DNA from: JAJYVH01 sp964548595
GTDB taxonomy: Archaea; Micrarchaeota; Micrarchaeia; Micrarchaeales; CABMGC01
Direction: 5' to 3'
Assembly (NCBI GenBank): GCA_964548595.1
Contig: CAZJQO010000013.1
Span: forward strand, 1-15,570
DNA: 15,570 bases
Shown: one piece after another, positions 6,206-13,692 of the stretch
Layout: each line of letters starts with the position of its first letter
How positions within the stretch are numbered: position 1 is the first letter of the stretch
Program-made: the position numbers and the translations under genes
Notes under the pieces: model-generated
Told to the model about the DNA's origin: nothing
The model's database searches: none
The model's input: the letters and a program-made list of their open reading frames with translations, nothing else

Positions 6206-6856
6206 CTAGGCGAGCGCCTTGTGTATGTACGAGATGAACTGCTCCTCTGGCAGCGCACCCTCGAACGAAACTGTGCCGTTTATCACCACCTTGGGCACAG
6301 CCATCACACCGTACTTAGCCGAAAGCTCCTCAAACTCTGCTGCTTCTATCATGCTTGCGCTTATCCTGCTGTTCTCGAGAGCCAGCTGGTGCGCGATCCT
6401 AACCGCCCTTGGGCAGTACGGGCACGTAGGCGTGACGAAGACCTTTATATCCACCTTCTTGTTTATCCTCTTTGCCTCCTCCTTCACCCGTTCCGGAAGC
6501 CTGCTCGCTTCATTGGAAACGTCTATTATGTCCTGCACCAGTGACTCGAACTCGTAGCCGGCGGGTATGCCGTAGTAGTATATGCCGTGCGCCTTTGCGC
6601 CGTGTATGAGCATGGCGGGCACGTTCTCTATGCCCAGCGCCTTCGCTTCATTGCTAGATTCCTCAATGCGGTACTTGAAAACACTTATCCTTGCATCTAC
6701 GCCTGCGAGCGCGTCGGCTATCTCCTCTACCGCGTCGCAGTACTGGCATGCCTCCCTGTTCTTGCTCGTGAACAGCCATATCTTGACGTTGCCGCCCAGC
6801 TGCTTCGAGAAGATGCCCTTCAGGTCACGCTTAGTCTCATCATTCACTATAGCCAT
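6206..6856 (-). CDS. pdo: Archaeal protein disulfide oxidoreductase (two-CXXC glutaredoxin-like)
   Basis: This 216-aa protein has two tandem thioredoxin folds with active sites CQYC (37-40) and CPYC (145-148), the same two motifs and length class as Pyrococcus PDO. Each fold has its cis-proline (NVPAM, Pro80, and AVPKVV near the end). PDO catalyses disulfide formation, reduction and isomerisation in the archaeal cytoplasm and is kept reduced by thioredoxin reductase. A trxB is encoded 660 nt away on the other strand. I chose ATG 6856 over an upstream GTG at 6865 because GGTAG lies just before the ATG. The gene follows the DUF1059 gene by 45 nt on the same strand and probably shares its promoter. 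Confidence 0.9.
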   Translation of the reverse strand: MAIVNDETKRDLKGIFSKQLGGNVKIWLFTSKNREACQYCDAVEEIADALAGVDARISVFKYRIEESSNEAKALGIENVPAMLIHGAKAHGIYYYGIPAGYEFESLVQDIIDVSNEASRLPERVKEEAKRINKKVDIKVFVTPTCPYCPRAVRIAHQLALENSRISASMIEAAEFEELSAKYGVMAVPKVVINGTVSFEGALPEEQFISYIHKALA

Positions 6857-6901
6857 AGCTACCACGCAGAACTACAACAGAACAACGCCCGGCTTGTGCA
6901 G

Positions 6902-7084
6902 CTATTCCTCCTTTATAGCTGCCCTTACCTTCGCCATCGTGGCGTCGTCTATTTTGTCCATGCCGTGCGCCCTCTTGGCGTGCTCCGCTATCTTTGGCAT
7001 CAGCGCATCCATGTTTGCCGCATCTACCTTGAAGTCGCAGCTCATTCCTATGTCCCTGCACGCGAAGGCGTATTTTCCTGCCAT
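6902..7084 (-). CDS. DUF1059-family small protein
   Basis: This 60-aa protein begins MAGKYAFACRDIGMSCDFKV and ends in a helical region, IAEHAKRAHGMDKI. The CRD-x-G-x-x-CDF core and the HA-x-x-x-HGM motif are characteristic of DUF1059, a family of unknown role. The two cysteines and the His residues could form a metal or thiol site. I placed the start at 7084, not at the in-frame ATG 7114, because the latter falls inside the AT-rich TATA region (7112-7128) and the shorter form starts exactly at the conserved domain. It is the first gene of a minus-strand unit with the PDO gene and diverges from the second arsR gene, which suggests a stress or redox role. Confidence 0.85.
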   Translation of the reverse strand: MAGKYAFACRDIGMSCDFKVDAANMDALMPKIAEHAKRAHGMDKIDDATMAKVRAAIKEE

Positions 7085-7111
7085 TTTATCCGATACATTT
7101 ATGAACGTGAA

Positions 7112-7163
7112 CATATATAAATATATATGATGAATTATTCATATCTTGAAGAGACATTCATAT
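7112..7163. promoter_or_regulatory. Divergent promoter and operator of DUF1059/PDO and arsR2
   Basis: ATATATAAATATATAT (about 7113-7128) can serve as the minus-strand TATA box about 30-35 nt before the DUF1059 start. On the plus side ATGAAT-T-ATTCAT (7130-7142) is a perfect palindrome covering the likely arsR2 TATA position. ATTCATAT recurs at 7137-7144 and 7156-7163, the second copy overlapping the ATG at 7162. TTGAA...GACAT (7146-7157) matches the same words just before the first arsR start (3071-3083). One repressor bound here could control both directions. Confidence 0.55.
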
Positions 7164-7509
7164 GAAAAATATTAGGTTAGTGAAAGTACGGAAGAGTGCG
7201 GAGACGAACAGGACCCCGCAGGACATGTTCTTCGCCGCCTTGGGCAACGAGAACAGGCTCAGGATACTGAGGACGCTGACCCAGAGGCCGATGCAGGTCA
7301 ACGAACTCTCTGAGAGACTGGGCATGGAACAGAGCTGCACGTCTCACCACCTCAAGAGCCTGCTCGATTGCAGGTTCGTTGATGTGAAAGTAAAAGGCAG
7401 GGGCAGGACTTACATGGTAAGCCCGGGCATAAAAGAACTAATAAATGCGTTGAACAAATACATACACAGCTACAGCAGCTACCTCAGTAAGTGCGGACCA
7501 GAATCGTGA
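7162..7509 (+). CDS. ArsR-family transcriptional repressor (second copy)
   Basis: This 115-aa winged-helix protein has the core FFAALGNENRLRILRTL (23-39), the recognition helix GMEQSCTSHHLKSL (54-67) and a wing with KGRGRTYMVS (78-87). Cysteines are at 59 (in the recognition helix), 70 and 111. Relative to the first ArsR, the second CmtR-type Cys (Cys70) and the C-terminal Cys (Cys111) are kept but the first is replaced by Ser66. Ligand choice may therefore differ, or Cys59 may act as a thiol-redox switch. It is the first gene of an operon with trxB and an FMN reductase, which fits sensing of metal, oxidant or electrophile. The start at 7162 is probably leaderless. Confidence 0.85.
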   Translation: MKNIRLVKVRKSAETNRTPQDMFFAALGNENRLRILRTLTQRPMQVNELSERLGMEQSCTSHHLKSLLDCRFVDVKVKGRGRTYMVSPGIKELINALNKYIHSYSSYLSKCGPES

Positions 7510-7519
7510 TTGTGATAGA

Positions 7520-8452
7520 ATGGTAGAGAAAGTGATCATACTAGGATCCGGACCCGCCGGCCTTTCTGCAGCTATATACACCGCCAGGGAGGGCTTTGAG
7601 CCTCTCGTAATAGGGGGCTACATCGCGGGCGGGCAGCTGGAGCTTACCACGCTTGTGGAGAACATACCCGGATTCCCTGATGGTGTAATGGGCCCTGCTT
7701 ACGTGGAGATGCTCAGGAAGCAGGCGGAGAAGTTCGGCGCTAGGATAGTAGACAAGGACGTGACTAAGGTAGATTTTGGCGCAAAGCCGCTGAAGGTCTA
7801 TGCGGAAGAAGACGTTTACGAGGCGCATTCAGTCATAATTGCAACAGGGGCAAACGCCAAGCAGCTCGGCATAGAGTCCGAGAAGAGGTTCTCGGGCAGG
7901 GGTGTCTCTTACTGCGGCACGTGCGACGGGCCGCTCTTCAAGGGCAAACGCGTCATAGTGGTAGGCGGTGGAGATACAGCGATGGAAGACTCGCTTTTCC
8001 TGGCGCAACTGTGCCAGGAGGTCACGGTGGTGCACAGGCGCGACTCGTTCAGGGCCAGCAAAGTGATGCAGGACAGGGTCAGGTCCAACCCGAAGATAAA
8101 GATACTGTGGAACAGCGTCGTGGAGGAGATAACAGGGGAGAAGAACGTGTCAGGAGTAAATGTGAGGAACCTTGCCACCGGAGAAACAACCCAGCTCAGC
8201 GCCGACGGCGTCTTCATAGCCATAGGCCACGTGCCAAACTCCCTTGCTTTCAAGGACTTTTTGAAGCTGGATGAAGGAGGATACATAGTAACGAGGAACG
8301 AGGTGCTGACAGACATAGAAGGTGTTTTCATTGCGGGCGACGTTGCAGACAGGAGATACAGGCAGGCTGCCACGGCTTCGGGCAGCGGGGTTAAGGCCGC
8401 ACTCGAAGTGCGCACATACCTCTCTGAATTGGAGGACAGGGAGCAATCATGA
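7520..8452 (+). CDS. trxB: Thioredoxin reductase
   Basis: This 310-aa low-molecular-weight thioredoxin reductase has typical length and all landmarks: FAD motif GSGPAGLSAA (9-18), GGQLELTTLVENIPGFP, the redox site SYCGTCDGPLFKGK (Cys132 and Cys135), the NADPH motif VGGGDTAMED, HRRDSFRA for the NADPH phosphate, and the C-terminal FAD motif IAGDVADRRYRQAATASGSG. It passes electrons from NAD(P)H to thioredoxin-like proteins, here plausibly the nearby PDO. Translation starts at ATG 7520 behind GTGAT, a good ribosome site, 10 nt after arsR2. Its TGA overlaps the ATG of the next gene (ATGATGG), so the two are coupled. An ArsR regulator in front suggests induction by metal or thiol stress. Confidence 0.95.
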   Translation: MVEKVIILGSGPAGLSAAIYTAREGFEPLVIGGYIAGGQLELTTLVENIPGFPDGVMGPAYVEMLRKQAEKFGARIVDKDVTKVDFGAKPLKVYAEEDVYEAHSVIIATGANAKQLGIESEKRFSGRGVSYCGTCDGPLFKGKRVIVVGGGDTAMEDSLFLAQLCQEVTVVHRRDSFRASKVMQDRVRSNPKIKILWNSVVEEITGEKNVSGVNVRNLATGETTQLSADGVFIAIGHVPNSLAFKDFLKLDEGGYIVTRNEVLTDIEGVFIAGDVADRRYRQAATASGSGVKAALEVRTYLSELEDREQS

Positions 8453-9012
8453 TGGAGAAATTCAAGATACTGGGATTCGCTGGCAGTCTGAGGAATGGGT
8501 CGTACAGCAAGATGGTGCTGAACGCGGCCCTGCGACTCGCGCCGGATGGCGTGGAGCTCGAAACGTTTAATCTCGAAGGCATACAGCTGTACAACCAGGA
8601 CAGGGAGAATGAGCCGAACGCTAAACTTAGCGAGTTCAAGGAGAAAATAAGGCAATCTGACGCAGTGCTGGTGGTAACGCCCGAGTACAACTACTCTGTT
8701 CCTGGAGTACTGAAGAATGCGATAGATGCCGCTTCGCGGCCGTACGGAGACAATCCGTTCGAGGGCAAGCCGGTGGCGCTGATCAGCAACTCACCGGGTC
8801 CGCTGGGAGGCTCCAGAGCTTATTACCACCTGCGCCAGGTCTTCATCTACCTGGACTCTTACATGCTGAACAAGCCGGAGATGATCATACCCAACGTCGA
8901 CAAGAAGTTCGATGCTTCGGGTTCGCTTACTGATGAGCACACAAAGCAAAAGATGCAGGAATTGCTGGTTGCTGTGGAGGCATGGGCAAAGAAAGTAGGG
9001 GCCAGCGGCTAA
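8449..9012 (+). CDS. NAD(P)H-dependent FMN reductase family protein
   Basis: This 187-aa flavodoxin-fold protein has the flavin phosphate loop GFAGSLRNGSYSK, the family motif TPEYNYSVPGVLKNAIDAASRP and a SPGPLGGSRAYYHLR segment, as in ChrR, azoreductase-like and quinone-reducing FMN reductases. Such enzymes carry out two-electron reduction of quinones, chromate or other electrophiles using NAD(P)H. The start overlaps the trxB stop, either ATG 8449 or ATG 8452; the second would drop one Met. It is the last gene of the arsR2 operon, which suggests a detoxifying partner for TrxB. Its stop overlaps the stop of the convergent dinB by a few bases. The exact substrate cannot be told from sequence. 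Confidence 0.9.
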   Translation: MMEKFKILGFAGSLRNGSYSKMVLNAALRLAPDGVELETFNLEGIQLYNQDRENEPNAKLSEFKEKIRQSDAVLVVTPEYNYSVPGVLKNAIDAASRPYGDNPFEGKPVALISNSPGPLGGSRAYYHLRQVFIYLDSYMLNKPEMIIPNVDKKFDASGSLTDEHTKQKMQELLVAVEAWAKKVGASG

Positions 9013-10082
9013 GCGCCATACTCGATGATGCTCTTCTGCCCCTTGTAATTTGCAAGGTTGGATACGCGCACGCCCACTTTCCTTAGCTCCTCCCCTCTTT
9101 CCGCATACCTGTCGAAGAGCTGCATGGCCACCTGGAAAATCTCTTCAGGGTCTACAGACCTGTACGCCAGGCTCCTGCTCTTGAGGCTCTCCTCAAAATC
9201 CGAATAACGGAGCTTGATAGTGACGACCTTGAAAGCGAAGCCCTGCTTCTTCAGTTCTTCTCCCACTTCTTTCGACATCTCGCTCATCGCCCTGGCGATT
9301 TCGCCCCTGTCGCCGGTGTCCCTTGCGAAGGTACGCTCCCTGCCTATAGACTTCACTTCCCAATTCTCCTGTACCTCGCTGTCATCCCTCCCGTTGGCGT
9401 AGTTGTACAGCTCCGCGCCATAGGACCTGAACCTCTCCACCAGCACCACTGGATTCGCCTTCGCCAGGTCGCCTATCGTCCTGTAGCCGAAATCCTCTAG
9501 CACCTTGCCCATCTTCCTGCCCACTCCATAGAGGTCGCCCACCGGCTTTTTCGACAGGAACTCTGCAGCATCATCTTCCTTCACCACCCTTATCCCGTTG
9601 GGCTTTGCGGTCTCGCTGGCCATCTTGGCCACAAGCTTGTTCGTGCTTATGCCTATAGAGCAGGGCAAGCCAACCTTTTCCTTCATCTCCAGTTTCAGCT
9701 TCGCAGCCAGCGCCAAAGCTTCATCGTAGTTCTTCACCCTCTTAGACACGTCTATGAACGCCTCGTCTATGCTCACCTGCTCAAACTTGTCGGCAAAGCG
9801 CTTTATCAGGTCCATGACCTTCTTGGACATAGCCTCGTAGTACTCGAAGTCCTCCGGTATGTAAATAGCATCCTTCTTTATGCGGTACGCCATGGAGATA
9901 GGCATGCCGCTCCTGAGCCCGAACTTCCTTGCGGCGTAGTTGGCGGTCATCACGACCCCGCGCCCCTCACCCTGCTTAGGGTCGGAGCCTACCACGGCCG
10001 GCTTCTCCTTTATCTCAGGCCTGCGCAGCTCCTCGCAGGCTACGTAGAAATAATCCATGTCGACCAGCAGTATGAGCCTCAT
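9009..10082 (-). CDS. dinB: DNA polymerase IV, Y-family (Dpo4-like)
   Basis: This 357-aa translesion polymerase has catalytic Asp8 in LLVDMDYFYVACEE, steric-gate Tyr13, the SIDEAFID motif (Asp106 and Glu107), a CSIGISTNKLVAKMAS palm motif, helix-hairpin-helix elements (GVGRKMGKVLEDFG, TIGDLA) and a little-finger domain. Length and layout match Sulfolobus Dpo4. The last residues, QKSIIEYG (349-356), fit a PCNA-interacting peptide pattern (Q-x-x-I-x-x-Y) at the usual place. Its ATG overlaps the TGA of the AMMECR1 gene, so the two are translationally coupled. It lets replication pass damaged bases at the cost of fidelity. Co-expression with AMMECR1 rather than other repair genes is unusual but not unknown in archaea. 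Confidence 0.95.
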   Translation of the reverse strand: MRLILLVDMDYFYVACEELRRPEIKEKPAVVGSDPKQGEGRGVVMTANYAARKFGLRSGMPISMAYRIKKDAIYIPEDFEYYEAMSKKVMDLIKRFADKFEQVSIDEAFIDVSKRVKNYDEALALAAKLKLEMKEKVGLPCSIGISTNKLVAKMASETAKPNGIRVVKEDDAAEFLSKKPVGDLYGVGRKMGKVLEDFGYRTIGDLAKANPVVLVERFRSYGAELYNYANGRDDSEVQENWEVKSIGRERTFARDTGDRGEIARAMSEMSKEVGEELKKQGFAFKVVTIKLRYSDFEESLKSRSLAYRSVDPEEIFQVAMQLFDRYAERGEELRKVGVRVSNLANYKGQKSIIEYGA

Positions 10083-10696
10083 GTTGCTTCAAGCCTTATT
10101 TCCTGTGCAGCGCCGTTTGGCTCGCGCTCCCTGAAGACCTGGGTCGAGAACCTGTAGAGCTGCGCTCCGCTTGAGCGCCAAGCATGCTCGGGCAGGCCGG
10201 CCTTCACGCACACTTCATCAAGGAACTTTGGCACGCTCCACCGCTCCTCCACTGCAACTATCGGAAGCAGAAGGCCCTTGTTGTACCCGTAATCTACTAT
10301 CAGGCCGTCGCGGCCTACCCTTATCTGTCTCTTCACGGCTTCGGGGCTGCCCCTGAGCGGCTCCGGCTTGGAGAGCACGCTCACTTCAACAAGCAGATGC
10401 TCCAGCTCGAGGTGCGAGACAGGCACGAACCTGGGATCATCGGCTGCGGCTGCCACAGCAGCCTCGACAAGCAGGCTCTTCAGCTCGCCCATGGGCTCAG
10501 AAAAGCCTATGCAACCGCGCAGCGACATGGTGGGATAGTGATAGAGCGTAACGAAGACACCGTGTTTCTGCGTAAAGTCATGCAGCGTGCGCTCTATCGA
10601 CTCTTTCCTGAACTCCCTGGAGCTTAAGTAAAGCTCTATGGCGTTGCGCGCTCCCTTGACCAGTTTGGCGCCATCTTCAGCAGAATAGAAGTCCAT
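10079..10696 (-). CDS. AMMECR1-domain protein
   Basis: This 205-aa protein is a single AMMECR1 domain with the hallmark LRGCIG (59-64) after an N-terminal helical region, followed by AAAADDPRF, EVSVLSKPEPL, GLIVDYGYNKGLLLP and HAWRSSGAQLYRFSTQVF, in the family order. AMMECR1 is conserved in archaea and eukaryotes. Its biochemical role is unsettled, with nucleic-acid binding, RNA modification or dioxygenase partnership proposed. The cysteine in LRGCIG is invariant. I chose ATG 10696, preceded by GGTGCT, over a TTG at 10711. A TATA-like TTAAATG on the minus strand at 10722-10729 lies about 29 nt upstream. It is the first gene of an operon with dinB and diverges from the HAD-like gene. Confidence 0.93.
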   Translation of the reverse strand: MDFYSAEDGAKLVKGARNAIELYLSSREFRKESIERTLHDFTQKHGVFVTLYHYPTMSLRGCIGFSEPMGELKSLLVEAAVAAAADDPRFVPVSHLELEHLLVEVSVLSKPEPLRGSPEAVKRQIRVGRDGLIVDYGYNKGLLLPIVAVEERWSVPKFLDEVCVKAGLPEHAWRSSGAQLYRFSTQVFREREPNGAAQEIRLEAT

Positions 10697-10721
10697 GGGC
10701 AGCACCAGCAAAACAAATAAA

Positions 10722-10738
10722 CATTTAAGATTAATATG
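10722..10738. promoter_or_regulatory. Divergent promoters of AMMECR1-dinB and the HAD-like gene
   Basis: The 73-nt gap between 10696 and 10770 holds two overlapping AT boxes. On the minus strand CTTAAATG (10722-10729) sits about 29 nt before the AMMECR1 ATG. On the plus strand TTAATATG (10731-10738) sits about 35 nt before the HAD-like ATG, which also has a GGTTGAT ribosome-like site. Because the boxes are back to back, the two transcripts should compete or be co-regulated. Confidence 0.5.
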
Positions 10739-10769
10739 TTAACCGCATCCACTATGTTTGGTTGATAAT

Positions 10770-11441
10770 ATGACCCAGCTTGCACTGTTTGAGGTGAAGG
10801 ACCTGCTGACAAAGGACACAATGGACGTATCAGAGTACGTGGCTGAATCCATAAGGAACATCTACGGGGTCAGCGTGGATTTCAGCATGGAAGATTACCT
10901 TGGCATGACAGCGCAGGAAATGGCAGAGGCCGCGCTTATGGCCAACGGAATGCGGAAAGAAGAGGCGGACGAGAAGCTGGCCAGGCTCATGGAAGACCTC
11001 TTCTACACATACTACAACGTAGCCGGGCACGAGAAGCAGCTCGTCGTCGAGGGTGCGGCTGAATTGCTCAAGGAGCTTAGGTATAGGGGCGTTGTCATCG
11101 GCATAGCCACGGGCGAGATAGAGAAGATAGCCAGGTTCAGGCTGGACAAAGCTGGCTTGAGCGAGTACTTTAGCTTCGGCGCTTTCGGAAACGAGGCCAG
11201 GGACGCCGAGGGCATAGTCGGCATGGCGCTGGTAAAGGCAGGGGCGGGGTTCGGCAAAGGAGGGGACAGCATATTGGTGTGCGCATCGCCTTCATTCGTG
11301 ACCGCCGCGAAGAGCAGCGGCATAAAATGCGTGGGGGTTGCGCTAGGTCCTTTTGCCAAGGAGAGCCTCTCAGAAGCTGGCGCCGATCTTGTGGTGGAGA
11401 ACCTGAAGGAGAGGGGCAAGATACTGAAGCTGGTCGACTGA
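10770..11441 (+). CDS. HAD-fold protein lacking catalytic residues (pseudo-phosphatase)
   Basis: This 223-aa protein follows the phosphoglycolate-phosphatase-like HAD layout: a strand, a helical cap (about 17-85), motif II VIGIATGE (Thr114) and a Rossmann C-half ending SFVTAAKSSGIKCVGVALG. The catalytic positions are gone. Motif I reads LFEVKDLL, with Glu8 and Lys10 where the two Asp of FDxDGT should be. The KPxP lysine region has no match. Motif IV reads VCASPSFV (170-177), replacing both Asp of VGDSxxD. It should not be a classical phosphatase and may bind a ligand or a partner. ATG 10770 is preferred over the TTG at 10758 because GGTTGAT precedes it. It diverges from AMMECR1-dinB. Confidence 0.8.
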   Translation: MTQLALFEVKDLLTKDTMDVSEYVAESIRNIYGVSVDFSMEDYLGMTAQEMAEAALMANGMRKEEADEKLARLMEDLFYTYYNVAGHEKQLVVEGAAELLKELRYRGVVIGIATGEIEKIARFRLDKAGLSEYFSFGAFGNEARDAEGIVGMALVKAGAGFGKGGDSILVCASPSFVTAAKSSGIKCVGVALGPFAKESLSEAGADLVVENLKERGKILKLVD

Positions 11442-11470
11442 GCCAGCGGCACTGCGTATACACAGGTATA

Positions 11471-11480
11471 ATTATATATA
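11471..11480 (+). promoter_or_regulatory. TATA box of the HerA-like ATPase gene
   Basis: ATTATATATA lies 20-29 nt before ATG 11500 with no ribosome-binding sequence between them. This fits a leaderless transcript beginning at or next to the ATG and supports the chosen start. Confidence 0.6.
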
Positions 11481-11499
11481 TTAAGGTAAACAATATTTC

Positions 11500-13680
11500 A
11501 TGCAGCTGCGCATAGAGAGGATAACCGGCATGCCCACGGGCATGGAGAACGAGAGGCTCGTGGACGCGATGCTCGGCGGGCGGTTCATGCTCTGCCACAG
11601 CCTTGCGAGCAAGGAACTCTTCCTGGTTACCGAATCTGGCGCCGGACACCTGAGGGCTGCGCTGCCCGGCCTGGAGCTCGACGACGTGCAGCCGCCGCGG
11701 GTGAATTACGATGGCGCGCTCTGCATCGTCGCCGTGCCTGTGGGGGAAAGGAACAGGCTCGACGGAATATACAGCATGCTCGGCGGAGCCGACGCTTGCA
11801 TAATAGCTTCTTTCGTGCCTATGAGACGCGGTGATGCGGAAAGGGCAAGGAGAAGCATAGAGGAGGCGCTCAGCGGCATGGAAACGGCAATAACTGAAAG
11901 CAGGAGCAGCAGGGCGGACGCATCTTCGGAAAGCGCCTCGAGGCACATGGACAGCTACCGCGGTTCTGATGAGAAGGACGTGCTGCTGTCTTCGCTTGCG
12001 GCGCTGAAGAGCATCTCGCTCACGAGCGGCACAGCATACAAGGCGCTGCTGTTCGTGCTCGGCGATAAGGAGGCGCCGGAGGCGTACATAAGCTCCAAGC
12101 TGCTGGTGCTTGAGAAGAGGCGCAGGGAGGCAGGCAGCATTGAAAGCATATGGGAGCAGGCCGAGAAGCTCGACGCCTTCCCCTGCGACAGCATGCTCGC
12201 CGCCCGCATGTTCTGCCTGCCCAACACGGTAAGGGGCAACGTCACTATAAGCGCGCAGGCGCCTATCGCCGGCGAGGTGGCGCTGGGCAACTACATGAGT
12301 GCGTCTGCTTCTGCCACTGATGAAATTGCAGGCACGAGCGCAAGCGCGCTGAACCTGGGCACGCTGATAACAGGCGTGCCGGGCACAGGAAAGAGCATGG
12401 CCGCTATGCACATTGCCAGGCAGGTCTCGCGGATAAAAGGTGCAGGCATTGCAATACTCTCGCCTACCGACGAGTGGAATGCCTTCGGGAATGAGACAGG
12501 CATGCGGGTGGTGACGCTGTACGACAGAAGGACGTGCTTCAACTTCTTCAAGTGCGACAGCCAGATAGGCATAGAGAGCTTCTATGAGAGCCTAGCGATG
12601 CTGCTCGCGTCTGCTTCGGAAGCGGGGCCGTACACCTCCTCGCTCGAGAAGTGCCTCCTGCCTGCTTTCCGCAGGGCCTACGAGAAGCTGCGGGATCCTG
12701 ACCCGCTCGACGTCTATGACCGCGTAGAGGAGGCTGTGCTAGAGCAGCACGGAAAGAAGACGGGGGCCGGAGCCAGGTACACGAAGCACGGGGAGAACGT
12801 AAGGTCTGCTCTCGCAAACCTCAGGGCGATTCTGAACAGGCCCGAATTCTCAAAGAGGGAGGGTGTTGACATGAAGGAACTGCTTAAGGAAGGAGTGGTC
12901 TTCGATCTCTCAAAGGTCAGCAGCAAGATGAAGCCCTTCCTCTACGCGCTGATACTCAACCAGATCTACAGCGTGGCCGAGGAGCTCGACACACTGGGCT
13001 ACAGGGAGCTGCGCCTGCTAGCGTGCATAGAGGAGGCGCAGCTTGTCTTCGAGGCCAGGGACGGCTCCGCAGCTACCACTGACCTGCTGCAGAGGATACA
13101 GGACTTCAGGAAGAGGGGCGTGGGCCTGGTGCTCGTTGCCCACAGCCCTACAGACATAGCGCAGGAGGTGAGGCGCATGCTCCAGACCAAGCTGTATTTC
13201 AGGCAGAGCGCGGATGTGGCGAAGCTGGCAGCAAACGACCTTGCTTTCGGCGAGGACGACAAGGACGCGCTCGTGGAGAAGCTGAAACGCCTGCAGCAGC
13301 GGGTCTGCGCGCTGGACTACATAACAGACAAGAGAGGCGAACGCGAGCACGCGGGCTCGGTATTCATCAGGATACCAGAGCCTGAAAATGCGGGCAGCAG
13401 CGAACGTGCGAGCAAAGAGCACGTGAGCGAAGAGTACGGCACAGGCACCATGGTAGTGAAAGTAATAGACAGGGAAGGGAAGGCGAGGCCCGGAGCTGGG
13501 CTTAGGCTCTACTACGTAGGTGAATTGGTGCACCAGGACGTCACTGACGAGGAGGGCAGCGCAAGAATGCAAGGAACCATAAACGGGAACAGGTACAGGC
13601 TCGTGGTTCTGGGTGAAAAGAAGAAGGACAACAGGGAGTTTGTCGCGAGGGGAGGAGAGCTTAATATAGTTGAGATTTAG
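11500..13680 (+). CDS. HerA/VirB4-type ATPase with C-terminal beta-sandwich domain
   Basis: This 726-aa protein has an N-terminal region of unknown fold (1-130), a Ser-rich low-complexity linker (about 133-157), a helical stretch, then a HerA/VirB4-superfamily motor: Walker A GVPGTGKS (292-299), ILSPTDEW, Walker B LLACIEEAQ (about 506-514, with Glu-Glu instead of Asp-Glu), a GVGLVLVAHSPTDIAQ sensor and TKLYFRQSADV near the probable arginine finger. Such hexameric pumps move DNA or protein through a central channel. After about residue 650 a separate domain (MVVKVIDREGKARPGAGLRL...VTDEEGSARM) has the repeated beta and Gly/Asp-turn pattern of carboxypeptidase-regulatory or Ig-like beta sandwiches, which are usually extracellular or scaffold modules. 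No nurA or other secretion gene lies beside it. The function is unknown: DNA transfer, end resection or pilus-type work are all possible. Confidence 0.85.
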   Translation: MQLRIERITGMPTGMENERLVDAMLGGRFMLCHSLASKELFLVTESGAGHLRAALPGLELDDVQPPRVNYDGALCIVAVPVGERNRLDGIYSMLGGADACIIASFVPMRRGDAERARRSIEEALSGMETAITESRSSRADASSESASRHMDSYRGSDEKDVLLSSLAALKSISLTSGTAYKALLFVLGDKEAPEAYISSKLLVLEKRRREAGSIESIWEQAEKLDAFPCDSMLAARMFCLPNTVRGNVTISAQAPIAGEVALGNYMSASASATDEIAGTSASALNLGTLITGVPGTGKSMAAMHIARQVSRIKGAGIAILSPTDEWNAFGNETGMRVVTLYDRRTCFNFFKCDSQIGIESFYESLAMLLASASEAGPYTSSLEKCLLPAFRRAYEKLRDPDPLDVYDRVEEAVLEQHGKKTGAGARYTKHGENVRSALANLRAILNRPEFSKREGVDMKELLKEGVVFDLSKVSSKMKPFLYALILNQIYSVAEELDTLGYRELRLLACIEEAQLVFEARDGSAATTDLLQRIQDFRKRGVGLVLVAHSPTDIAQEVRRMLQTKLYFRQSADVAKLAANDLAFGEDDKDALVEKLKRLQQRVCALDYITDKRGEREHAGSVFIRIPEPENAGSSERASKEHVSEEYGTGTMVVKVIDREGKARPGAGLRLYYVGELVHQDVTDEEGSARMQGTINGNRYRLVVLGEKKKDNREFVARGGELNIVEI
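13661..13668 (+). promoter_or_regulatory. tRNA-Pro TATA box inside the ATPase gene end
   Basis: TTAATATA lies within the last codons of the ATPase gene, centred about 28 nt before the mature 5' end of the tRNA, the expected distance for an archaeal tRNA promoter. Confidence 0.55.
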
Positions 13681-13692
13681 ATTTGTAAGCAG

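Noticed and set aside
7909..8655. 248-codon minus-strand open frame
   Set aside because: It is antisense across trxB and the FMN reductase gene, with Ser/Thr-rich shadow composition and no motif.
10770..11441. Phosphoglycolate phosphatase (gph) call
   Set aside because: The fold matches but the catalytic Asp residues of motifs I and IV are absent, so an enzyme name would mislead.
11170..12411. 413-codon minus-strand open frame
   Set aside because: It lies antisense to the HAD-like and ATPase genes, is Arg/His/Ala-rich with no recognisable motif, and arises from the GC-rich codon pattern of the real plus-strand genes.
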